Part shown: positions 44,470 to 52,033 of the stretch, piece by piece
Layout: each line of letters starts with the position of its first letter
Position numbering within the stretch: the first letter of the stretch is position 1
NCBI GenBank assembly: GCA_937928635.1
Contig: CALFWM010000029.1
Coordinates: 20,705 to 84,704, forward strand
DNA from: an uncultured Sulfitobacter sp.
Lineage (GTDB): Bacteria; Pseudomonadota; Alphaproteobacteria; Rhodobacterales; Rhodobacteraceae
Reading direction: 5' to 3'
Length of the DNA: 64,000 nucleotides
Notes under the pieces: model-generated
Told to the model about the DNA's origin: nothing
What the model saw: only the letters and a program-made list of their open reading frames with translations
Databases searched by the model: none
Position numbers and translations under genes: made by a program

Positions 44470-45300
44470 CTAACCAGTGCTTAGGCCCAATATTTCGCGG
44501 GCCTGTGCGGGGGTTGCGACGGGGCGTTCATATTTGGCGCAAAGGTCAGCGGCGCGGGCGATCAAGGCTGCATTTGAGGGGGCCAGTGTGGCACGGTCCA
44601 ACCGCACGTTGTCTTCCAGCCCGGCACGTGTGTGGCCCCCGGCGGCAATTGCCCATTCGTTTACCAGGATCTGATTGGCCCCAATGCCTGCCGCACACCA
44701 CTGCGCCTGTGGCGCGCGGGTTTTCATGGTGTGAACATAGAAGTCAAACACTTCCTTGTCCGCGAACATCGCGTTTTTGACACCCATCACAAACTGCACA
44801 TAAAGATGACCGGGCAGCGTATCCGCGGCACTCATCGCAATGGCCTGCAGGATGTGGCTCAGATCAAATGCCTCAATCTCGGGCGTCACGCCATAGGTGC
44901 GCATTTCATCACTCAGCCAGGCAACCAGATCCGGCGGGTTTTCATAGACCCGGGTGGGGAAGTTGTTGGACCCCACCGAAAGCGACGCCATATCGGGGCG
45001 CAAAGACAGCATACCGCCGCGCGCCTTGCCCGCACCAGACCGCCCGCCGGTTGAAAACTGAATGATCACGCCGGGGCAGTGTTTTTCCAGACCTTCCTTG
45101 AGGGCCGCAAATTTATCCGGGTCAGAGGACGGTGTTTGATCGTCATTGCGCACATGGGCGTGAATGATGCTGGCCCCGGCCTCCACCGCCGCATGGCTGC
45201 TCTCGATCTGTTCTGCCACGGTGATGGGCACGGCAGGATTGTCCGCCTTGGTGGGGACAGACCCGGTGATTGCACAGCACAGGATGCAGGGTTTGGTCAT
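44470..45300 (-). CDS. BKACE-type 3-keto acid cleavage enzyme (DUF849)
   Basis: A 276-residue TIM-barrel protein. ILCCAITGSVPTKADNPAVP opens the family, and SIIHAHVRNDD provides the His-x-His metal ligands. ITVAEQIESSHAAVEAGA is the following helix. Founding members cleave 3-keto-5-aminohexanoate with acetyl-CoA in lysine fermentation; others act on different beta-keto acids. Here it is divergent from a flavin hydroxylase and upstream of the P450/reductase scar, so it may once have led an aromatic or terpenoid oxidation operon. Confidence 0.92.
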   Translation of the reverse strand: MTKPCILCCAITGSVPTKADNPAVPITVAEQIESSHAAVEAGASIIHAHVRNDDQTPSSDPDKFAALKEGLEKHCPGVIIQFSTGGRSGAGKARGGMLSLRPDMASLSVGSNNFPTRVYENPPDLVAWLSDEMRTYGVTPEIEAFDLSHILQAIAMSAADTLPGHLYVQFVMGVKNAMFADKEVFDFYVHTMKTRAPQAQWCAAGIGANQILVNEWAIAAGGHTRAGLEDNVRLDRATLAPSNAALIARAADLCAKYERPVATPAQAREILGLSTG

Positions 45301-45430
45301 ATTGGGGCCTTCTGGATGTCAGCAAGTTTAGCGTGTTGGCACATTGGCGGGGAATATGGTGGCGGTAAACCCCATGCGCCTTGCGGCGGGTCAGCCTACG
45401 GGTCAGATTGGCCAAAAAGGACCAAGCGCC

Positions 45431-47311
45431 ATGCAATATCACCTGAACGGGTTCCGCCCCGGTGACCCAAGCGTCGCAGAGCCTGATCCAAGGGCGGGGA
45501 TGCGGCCTGACAAGGTGGATGTGCTGATTATCGGGTGTGGTCCGGCGGGGCTGACGCTGGCCGCGCAATTGGCGCAGTTTCCACAGATCACCACGCGCAG
45601 CGCAGAGCGTAAATCAGGGCCTTTGCTGATGGGGCAGGCGGATGGCGTTGCCTGCCGTTCGATCGAGATGTTTCAGGCATTCGGGTTTGCGGAAAAGGTG
45701 ATCAAGGAAGGGTATCACGTGAACGAGGTTACCTTTTGGCGCCCCGGTGCGGATGGCACGGGCCTGACCCGCGCAGATCGGATCAGGGATGTCGAGGAAG
45801 ACCTCTCTGAAATGCCCCATGTGATCCTGTCCCAGGCGCGTCTGCATGATTTTTATCTGGAGGTCATGCGGCACGCTTCCGCCAGGATAGAGCCTGATTA
45901 TGCCCATGATCTGATGGAAGTGACCCGCACCACAGACCCTGAACATCCCATCACCGCAACCTTTGACACGCCTGACGGGCAGAGGCAGATCAAGGCACGG
46001 TATATCGTTGGATGTGATGGCGCGCGTTCTGGTGTGCGCCGCGCCATTGGGCAGACCCTGAAAGGGGCCGCCGCACGACAGTTGTGGGGGGTGATGGACC
46101 TGCTGGGGGTGACAGATTTTCCCGACATCCGGCTTAAGACCGCCATCCAATCGGCAGATGCAGGCAGTATCCTGATTATCCCGCGCGAAGGGGGCTATAT
46201 GGTGCGGATGTACATTGAACTCGACGCGCTGGAGGAGGGTGAGCGGGCTGCGGACCGCAATGTCACCTCCGATATGTTGATTGCCAAAGCACAGGCGATT
46301 CTTGCGCCTTATGATCTGGAGGTTAAAGAGGTCGCCTGGTGGTCGGCCTATGAGATCGGCCAACGGGTCTGTGATCAGTTTGATGATGCCAGCGAAACCC
46401 AAGATCCGCATATTTTTATCGCCGGGGATGCCTGCCACACCCACAGCCCTAAGGCAGGGCAGGGCATGAATGTGTCAATGGCGGACGCCTTTAACCTCGG
46501 TTGGAAACTGGCCGCCGTGTTGCGCGGACAGGCGGAGGCATCGCTGCTGAGAACCTATTCAGAGGAACGTCAGGCCAAGGCGAAAGAGCTGGTTGATTTT
46601 GACCGTGACATGGCGCGCCTGTTCAGCGCCAAACCAAAGGACGAGGCAGAAGCGGCACTGTTTCAGGCGTATTTCAAAAAGCACGGTCGTTATACGGCGG
46701 GTGTGGAAACGCGGTATGATGCCTCCGCCATCACCGGTGACACCACACAGCAGGCCCTTGCACAGGGGTTGCAGGTGGGCACCCGGTTTCATTCCGCGCC
46801 TGTGATCCGGTTGAGCGATGCCAGGGAAATGCAGCTGGGTCACACGTTGCGAGCCGATGGGCGCTGGCGGTTGATCGCCTTTGCCGGTGCGCAGGATACA
46901 GGTGCGCCGGGCGGCGGTATTTCCGAAACCTGCACATTCCTAGCACAAGACCCGGCCAGTCCCGTGGCGCATAGCATCGCGAGGGGGGAGGCCCCTGACA
47001 GTGCAGTCGATCTGCGCGCGGTCTTTCAACACGGCCACCGCGCGCTTGATCTCTCAGCGATGCCCGCCCTTTTGCTGCCGCAAAAAGGGGTGCATGGGTT
47101 GATTGACTATGAAAAGATTTTTTGTGCTGACTCGCGCCACGATATTTATGATCTGCGGGGTATTGACCGGGCCAAAGGGGCACTGGTCGTGGTACGGCCA
47201 GATCAATTTGTGGCGGGCGTGTTTGCCTTGGGGGACGTTGAAGAGGTAGCCAAATTCTTGGCGTATCCGCTGCAATCGGAGCCTTTGCAAGGGGCAGATG
47301 GCCGGATTTGA
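45431..47311 (+). CDS. FAD-dependent aromatic hydroxylase, phenol 2-monooxygenase family
   Basis: The ATG at 45431 (MQYHLNGFRPGD) gives 626 residues, normal for this family; the frame opens upstream at 45344. VLIIGCGPAGLTLAAQLAQF is the FAD motif. GCDGARSGVRRAIG is the DG motif for NADPH and flavin, and FIAGDACHTHSPKAGQGMNV the second flavin motif. The C-terminal 200 residues form the thioredoxin-like phenol hydroxylase domain. It uses NADPH and O2 to hydroxylate a phenolic ring. It is divergent from BKACE across 130 bases. Confidence 0.92.
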   Translation: MQYHLNGFRPGDPSVAEPDPRAGMRPDKVDVLIIGCGPAGLTLAAQLAQFPQITTRSAERKSGPLLMGQADGVACRSIEMFQAFGFAEKVIKEGYHVNEVTFWRPGADGTGLTRADRIRDVEEDLSEMPHVILSQARLHDFYLEVMRHASARIEPDYAHDLMEVTRTTDPEHPITATFDTPDGQRQIKARYIVGCDGARSGVRRAIGQTLKGAAARQLWGVMDLLGVTDFPDIRLKTAIQSADAGSILIIPREGGYMVRMYIELDALEEGERAADRNVTSDMLIAKAQAILAPYDLEVKEVAWWSAYEIGQRVCDQFDDASETQDPHIFIAGDACHTHSPKAGQGMNVSMADAFNLGWKLAAVLRGQAEASLLRTYSEERQAKAKELVDFDRDMARLFSAKPKDEAEAALFQAYFKKHGRYTAGVETRYDASAITGDTTQQALAQGLQVGTRFHSAPVIRLSDAREMQLGHTLRADGRWRLIAFAGAQDTGAPGGGISETCTFLAQDPASPVAHSIARGEAPDSAVDLRAVFQHGHRALDLSAMPALLLPQKGVHGLIDYEKIFCADSRHDIYDLRGIDRAKGALVVVRPDQFVAGVFALGDVEEVAKFLAYPLQSEPLQGADGRI

Positions 47312-47498
47312 TCCAGACCTTTGCACCCTCATCGCCTGCAACCGCGTGGAGGGCTTGGCCCTCTGGCAATCGCAACCAGACCATTTTGGGATGTGAATGA
47401 GGTGATCAAGCAAGCGTGATGCAGGCATCAGCGTTTGAGGTGTGATGACGATCAAGTGAACAGCGCGAATAGAAGAAACGTTTGCATTTCGAAAATCT

Positions 47499-47512
47499 AC
47501 CAACTAGTAGGT
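47499..47512. promoter_or_regulatory. TetR-type operator candidate upstream of the VOC gene
   Basis: ACCAACTAGTAGGT is a 14-base palindrome with a single mismatched pair, 35 bases before the VOC start, within an AT-rich promoter stretch (TTTGCA at 47481, GTATAC at 47514). TetR regulators commonly bind such ACC-CTAGT-GGT sites. No TetR gene lies in the window, so the regulator would be encoded elsewhere. Confidence 0.45.
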
Positions 47513-47546
47513 TGTATACGTAGACTGAAATGAGAAGGAGACCCAC

Positions 47547-47909
47547 ATGATTGGATACTCAACGATTGGCGTGCAGGACATGGCAAAAGCAAAGGCGTTT
47601 TATTGCGACTTGTTTGACGCGGACGTGCAGGTCGATGTTGGCCGACTGGCAATGATTGGGACGTCAACCGACGCTCCGATGGTTGCCGTTTGTGAACCGT
47701 TTGACGGGAATGCCCCGTCCTGTGGAAATGGCGCTATGATTGCGTTTCCAGGTGCATCCAAAGACGAAGTAAACGCACTTCATGCCAAAGCACTGGCGCT
47801 GGGTGCGACGGACGAAGGTGCGCCGGGTCAGCGGATTGATGACGTCTTTTATGGTGGCTACGTCCGGGATCCTGACGGCAACAAACTTGGCTTTTACTTT
47901 TTTGGATAG
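47547..47909 (+). CDS. VOC-family protein (glyoxalase/bleomycin resistance fold)
   Basis: A 120-residue vicinal-oxygen-chelate protein. IGYSTIGVQDMAKAKAFYCD is the first beta-alpha-beta-beta-beta unit, and GYVRDPDGNKLGFYFFG the closing strand, with the DPDGN turn typical of the fold. Members act as glyoxalases, dioxygenases or drug-binding proteins; the metal residues are not conclusive. AGAAGGAG at 47531-47538 is a strong ribosome binding site. It stands alone between a flavin hydroxylase and a terminator. Confidence 0.88.
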   Translation: MIGYSTIGVQDMAKAKAFYCDLFDADVQVDVGRLAMIGTSTDAPMVAVCEPFDGNAPSCGNGAMIAFPGASKDEVNALHAKALALGATDEGAPGQRIDDVFYGGYVRDPDGNKLGFYFFG

Positions 47910-47968
47910 GAGATGCTGCGTGTCGATGCACAGGACACTGTGAGCGATGCGCAGTATCCCCAGACGAC

Positions 47969-48003
47969 AAACGGAGCGCCCCAAGACAGGACGCTCCGTT
48001 TTT
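47969..48003. terminator. Bidirectional intrinsic terminator
   Basis: AAACGGAGCG (47969-47978) and CGCTCCGTTT (47992-48001) form a 10-base perfect stem with a 13-base loop, followed by further Ts. It separates the plus-strand VOC gene from the convergent PstS-OmpA gene and can end both. Confidence 0.85.
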
Positions 48004-48018
48004 GAACTTTGAAATGGA

Positions 48019-49617
48019 TCAGTTGATCTTGGGCGCGTCCAGGGTTGTCATCGGATCCTGTACCCATACCTCAACGCGGCGGTTGACGTTTCGGCCCGGG
48101 CGGGTTTCGTTGCACGCCAGTGGCGACAGTTCACCGTAGCCAATGGAGCGGGCCCCCACGCGGTCCGCCAATTCGGGGTAGCGTGACACCAGCGCCTGAC
48201 GCACCACTTCTGCGCGTTGCAGGGCCAGGAATTGGTTCAATTCCGCGCTGCCGATCGAGTCTGAGAAACCCATGAAATAGAAGTAGGACCCTTCGTACAT
48301 CGGGGAGCGGATCAGCTTGGCCAATTCTTCAAGGTCTTCATAGTCCGTTGTGTCCAGATCGGTTGACCCGTTGTCAAACCGGATGGTTGTGGACAGACGG
48401 TCAGACCGTGACATCAGCTGAAGCATGTTCTTTGTGCCCGACATGTTTTCAAACGCTTCGTCCCGCATGATGGTGTGGGATACGCGCAAGCCCTGATCGT
48501 TGAGCTTTTTCGAAATCACTTCGCGGTCTACAAACCCGGCTTCGCGGATCACTGCGCGTGCCTCCGGTGACTCCAGAAACTCAGCAAAGCCGGTCACGCC
48601 GTCATGGGCGATTTCAGAGTTGTGATAGAAGTAAACCGGACGGGACAACAGATATTCGCCCGTCTTGATGGTGAATTCATTGGCCGGGATGCGAATGCCG
48701 CAGGCTCCTTCGATTTCCAATGCGTTCACACCGTCACGGTGCACAAAACTGGTCAGACCAATCGCATCGGGATTGTTGCGCACGGCCTCGGCAATTTCTG
48801 CATCTGATTCCATGATCATCAGGGTGTCAGACAATGCCTTGCGGTAAGGATTGAGCAGAACCTCCTGCAACAGATCGCGCGAATTGCTGGAGGCCTCGCG
48901 GGCATAGACCATGATAGGGCCCGGCTCACGGCCAAAGGCAGCCCAGTTGTCGATCTCACCGGAATAGACCTTGGCGATGTCAGATTCGGTCATGGCCCGG
49001 ACAGGATTGTCGGGATGGGTCACCATCATCAGCCCGTCATAGGCAATCACACTTTCCTGGGCCTCGGAGCGCAGGGTCTGCATGCCAGCGGCTTCAGCAG
49101 CGGATTGTTCATCAACACTTGCCGCACGGGTGGTAAACGCCGCGTGCAGATCGCCTTTGACAAGTTCCTCAAAACCGCGGGATGAATTGGAATGCACAAG
49201 CGTCATCAGCAGATTACTGTTGTTTCCGCGCCCGATCTCAAAATAGGTGGTGCCGCCTTCGGGATCATCACGTTGCAGTGAATCCCCGATTTTGCCGAAG
49301 TAAGCCTCGGTCAGCAGCGGAATGAGATTGGCCGTGACAGTGCCAGACCCGGCAATTGACAGGTTGGTGGTTTCTGCAACCAAAGCGGGGCAGGCCGCGC
49401 CGTCGCAAATTGCCTGACTGGCCGCAAGGGTCAGATCACCAAGTGACGTGCGCAAAACATAGTTTTGACCATCATAAGACAGCAGATCGCCCGAAACGGA
49501 TGTGCGCCCGTCTACGGTGCTTAGGATTACGGTTTCGCCGGCAGCAACCTGTGCGGATGCAATGGCGATGACAGACGCTGAAAGGGTTTTCAGCACTCTC
49601 TTTGGCAGATTATTCAT
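48019..49617 (-). CDS. Exported PstS-like binding domain fused to OmpA peptidoglycan-binding domain (copy 1)
   Basis: A 532-residue envelope protein with a signal peptide (KTLSASVIAIASAQVAAGE). Residues about 28-80 form a short conserved domain ending in CDGAACP that is shared with copy 2. A PstS-type phosphate-binding-like domain follows (SIAGSGTVTANLIPLL, VYSGEIDNWAAFG). The C-terminus is OmpA-like (TIRFDNGSTDLDTTD, FMGFSDSIGSAELN, NRRVEVW) and should bind peptidoglycan. The fusion would hold a ligand sensor at the cell wall. It starts 25 bases after the rhodanese gene. No Pst permease genes are nearby, so sensing or scaffolding seems likelier than transport. Confidence 0.9.
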   Translation of the reverse strand: MNNLPKRVLKTLSASVIAIASAQVAAGETVILSTVDGRTSVSGDLLSYDGQNYVLRTSLGDLTLAASQAICDGAACPALVAETTNLSIAGSGTVTANLIPLLTEAYFGKIGDSLQRDDPEGGTTYFEIGRGNNSNLLMTLVHSNSSRGFEELVKGDLHAAFTTRAASVDEQSAAEAAGMQTLRSEAQESVIAYDGLMMVTHPDNPVRAMTESDIAKVYSGEIDNWAAFGREPGPIMVYAREASSNSRDLLQEVLLNPYRKALSDTLMIMESDAEIAEAVRNNPDAIGLTSFVHRDGVNALEIEGACGIRIPANEFTIKTGEYLLSRPVYFYHNSEIAHDGVTGFAEFLESPEARAVIREAGFVDREVISKKLNDQGLRVSHTIMRDEAFENMSGTKNMLQLMSRSDRLSTTIRFDNGSTDLDTTDYEDLEELAKLIRSPMYEGSYFYFMGFSDSIGSAELNQFLALQRAEVVRQALVSRYPELADRVGARSIGYGELSPLACNETRPGRNVNRRVEVWVQDPMTTLDAPKIN

Positions 49618-49642
49618 ATTTCAACTCCTCGAAGCCAATTTT

Positions 49643-50599
49643 CTAGTTGGTCGCTTTATTCCACAGCGACTGGGCGCGCTGCCGGGCACTTAACGAATGT
49701 GCGTAGATGCGAACGTTGGGGATTTCTGCAATTTCGCTGGCCATGAACCAGTCCACCGCCGCCAAGGCGCCGTTGTTACAATAGGTGATGACCTCGTTGT
49801 ATTCCCAATCCAGATCGGCCTTTTTGATCCGCATGAAAATGGAGTTGTCATCAACCGCCGTGGCCCCTTTACCTGAAACCAATTCCTCAGCGTTCAGGGC
49901 AAAGGACCCGTCAAGAGAGGCGTTTTCCATGATCTGGTGCAGGGGGCGTGCGTCCAACAGCTGGGCCGTGCTGGTGCCATCCAGCACTGCATCAACATCC
50001 TGGTGTGTTGCCAGCCATTTGGTGTTCAGCGTGACTTCGGTCGTTGACGGGGTGATGCGCGTGGGCTTTTTGGACATTTCCAGACCTGCGTCTTTCCAGC
50101 CCTTGATCCCGCCATTCAGGATCGCGAGGTTTTCAAAACCGGCGGACTTGAGCGTCCAGTAAACAAAGGCGGCGGAGCCGAAATTTCCTTTGCCGGCACT
50201 GGAATGCACAATCACAATCGGGGCGCCGTCCTGTTGCAGACCTGCGCGTTGGATCAAGGCGGACAAGGCGGCGTCAGTTGGTACAGAAAGCGGATCATTC
50301 CATAGTGCGCGCCATTGTCCGTAGGGGACATTCACCGCCTCTCGGATATGTCCGGCACTATAGCTATAGAGCGCGCTCCGCGTCTTTTTGTTACGGATGT
50401 CCAGCACGTAAGGCGTTGAAACCTTTTTCAGATTCATCAGATCATTTGGCCCCAACAAGGGGGGTATCTGAACCTGTGGCACCACAGGGGCAACCGGCAC
50501 TGGTTCAAAGCTGACTGCTGCACGCGTCTGCGCGAATGCAGGTATGCCAGACAGTGCCAGGCCCGTCGCACATAGCGAAAGGAATTTACGTTTATGCAC
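49643..50599 (-). CDS. Exported tandem-rhodanese sulfurtransferase-like protein
   Basis: I choose the GTG at 50599, nine bases after AAGGAG, over a TTG at 50617, giving 318 residues. KRKFLSLCATGLALSGIPAFAQ is a signal peptide. Two rhodanese domains follow. The first (YVLDIRNKKTRSALYSYSAG, then AILNGGIKGWKDAG) lacks the active-site Cys, with HSSAGKGNFG in that position. The second has VITYCNNGALAAVDWF, with the Cys in a six-residue loop. It may handle sulfur or dithiols in the periplasm. It is co-transcribed with PstS-OmpA copy 1. Confidence 0.88.
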   Translation of the reverse strand: MHKRKFLSLCATGLALSGIPAFAQTRAAVSFEPVPVAPVVPQVQIPPLLGPNDLMNLKKVSTPYVLDIRNKKTRSALYSYSAGHIREAVNVPYGQWRALWNDPLSVPTDAALSALIQRAGLQQDGAPIVIVHSSAGKGNFGSAAFVYWTLKSAGFENLAILNGGIKGWKDAGLEMSKKPTRITPSTTEVTLNTKWLATHQDVDAVLDGTSTAQLLDARPLHQIMENASLDGSFALNAEELVSGKGATAVDDNSIFMRIKKADLDWEYNEVITYCNNGALAAVDWFMASEIAEIPNVRIYAHSLSARQRAQSLWNKATN

Positions 50600-50771
50600 C
50601 TTTTTGCACTCCTTCAAATAACTCCTCGATTGTTTCTAGTTATTGGGGAAAAAAGGTCGAAGTCGGGCAATTAGGTATAGATTTTTAGGCAAACTCTACT
50701 TTTTGGGGACTAAATATGACTTTTTGTGGCGTATGCGTGTGTGCGGGCGCCATGCGAGTGACCAACATGCA

Positions 50772-50799
50772 AAAACGGCCCGCGCATGCGGACCGTTTT
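50772..50799 (-). terminator. Intrinsic terminator downstream of the PilJ-domain gene
   Basis: AAAACGG (50772-50778) pairs with CCGTTTT (50793-50799), with an inner CCGC/GCGG stem and a GCAT loop. Read on the minus strand, it ends in a run of five Ts. It lies about 55 bases after the PilJ-domain stop. Confidence 0.75.
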
Positions 50800-50853
50800 C
50801 ATTTTTCTTGTGGCAATCCCGCGTGGGGTGCCAGCGCTCATCCATGCCCGGGT

Positions 50854-51774
50854 CTAGAGCCCCAGTTTGGAATCGTCGTTATATAGCCCAACGATCGTAT
50901 TCATTTTGCCGGTCAGTTTGTTCATGGAATGAAACAGATAGCCTTGCTGCACATCACTGAGGGTTTCACTGGCTTTGACCCTGTCCAGGACGGGCTGAAC
51001 GTCGTTCCAAAGCACAATAACATCGTCGAGCTTGGTCAGGATTTCCGGGTTATCTGTCCCGTTGATCCCGGCCGCCGGCATCCCATGGCGCAGGGCGTTG
51101 ACGGAGGCGTGGAAGAGATCGCGCGCTTCGATCAAGGATGCTTTTGCACGCTCTGGCTCAATGTTGGAATGCAACAGGCAGACTTCTTTCGAGATACGCT
51201 GTGCCAACATGCGCTGGCGGCCAGCGATGTCGATGGTCAGGGCATCTGCCTGTAACAGGGCTGTCGGGTCGGCATATTCCGCAACGATGACCGAAACGAG
51301 ATGTTTGGCGATCCTAAGTGCCTCGCGGCTTTCGGCAGCGATATGGATCACTTCTTCATCGGTGCCACCATTGGCAATGATGTCTTCAATATCAACATGC
51401 AGCGGATCCCAATGGGTGTGCAGTTCCTTGATATCCATCAGGACCTTGCGGTCTTTTTCCGCTCCGATCATGCCAAGGCTTTCCTCGCCAAATTCGAGCC
51501 CTTTCAGGATCAGGTCAAATTCGGCGGTGGCGACCTCGAGCAGCTCTGTGCTTGCTTCTTTTTCGATGCCCGCATGGGCATAACATGCCGCGGCAGGGAT
51601 GCGCTGGCTCAACATCCTCAGCTTGCCGGAAAAGTTAATGCGCTCGCTTGCACCAACCTCTTCGATAAATCCGGCCTTGGTGATCTGTGCTTCGGTGTCT
51701 TGCGCGGCGGTAACGGTCGCCGTGCCCATCATCAGGGCAGCACCAAGAGCGAGAGTTCTAAATTCAAAAGGCAT
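50854..51774 (-). CDS. Exported protein with two PilJ-type (type IV pili MCP N-terminal) sensor repeats
   Basis: The ATG at 51774 follows AGGAGA at six bases, giving 306 residues. PFEFRTLALGAALMMGTATVTAAQ is a signal peptide. Two helical repeats carry the PilJ signature: ERINFSGKLRMLSQRIPAAAC and, about 125 residues on, IDIAGRQRMLAQRISKEVC. This domain normally forms the periplasmic sensor of NarX-like kinases and chemoreceptors, where it binds small ligands such as nitrate. Here there is no membrane anchor or signalling domain. It would be a free periplasmic sensor partner of the flanking proteins. Confidence 0.85.
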   Translation of the reverse strand: MPFEFRTLALGAALMMGTATVTAAQDTEAQITKAGFIEEVGASERINFSGKLRMLSQRIPAAACYAHAGIEKEASTELLEVATAEFDLILKGLEFGEESLGMIGAEKDRKVLMDIKELHTHWDPLHVDIEDIIANGGTDEEVIHIAAESREALRIAKHLVSVIVAEYADPTALLQADALTIDIAGRQRMLAQRISKEVCLLHSNIEPERAKASLIEARDLFHASVNALRHGMPAAGINGTDNPEILTKLDDVIVLWNDVQPVLDRVKASETLSDVQQGYLFHSMNKLTGKMNTIVGLYNDDSKLGL

Positions 51775-51992
51775 TTCTGTCTCCTGTCTCAAATCCTGCG
51801 ACGCAGCGGTCTCAGGCTCTTATTTTGTGAAGGGCAAGGTCTGTGTGACCTTGTGGTGATGTCATGCGCAGGGCGGAGCGGACTGCCCGTTCTGATCAGA
51901 AAGGTACGTCAAAGCGGCAATGGTCCGTAACCAGGCGCCATGTGGAGATGCGATGGTTAAAATCTGCGCGTGGGTTGTGAACTGTGCGTATC

Positions 51993-52017
51993 GGGGAGAA
52001 GGTCAAACCTTCCCCCC
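51993..52017 (-). terminator. Hairpin downstream of PstS-OmpA copy 2
   Basis: GGGGAGAAGGT (51993-52003) pairs with ACCTTCCCCCC (52007-52017) with one mismatch and a three-base loop, 17 bases after the stop codon at 52034. There is no T run on the minus strand, so it may protect the 3' end or act with Rho. Confidence 0.4.
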
Positions 52018-52033
52018 GGGTGTGCAGATCAGA

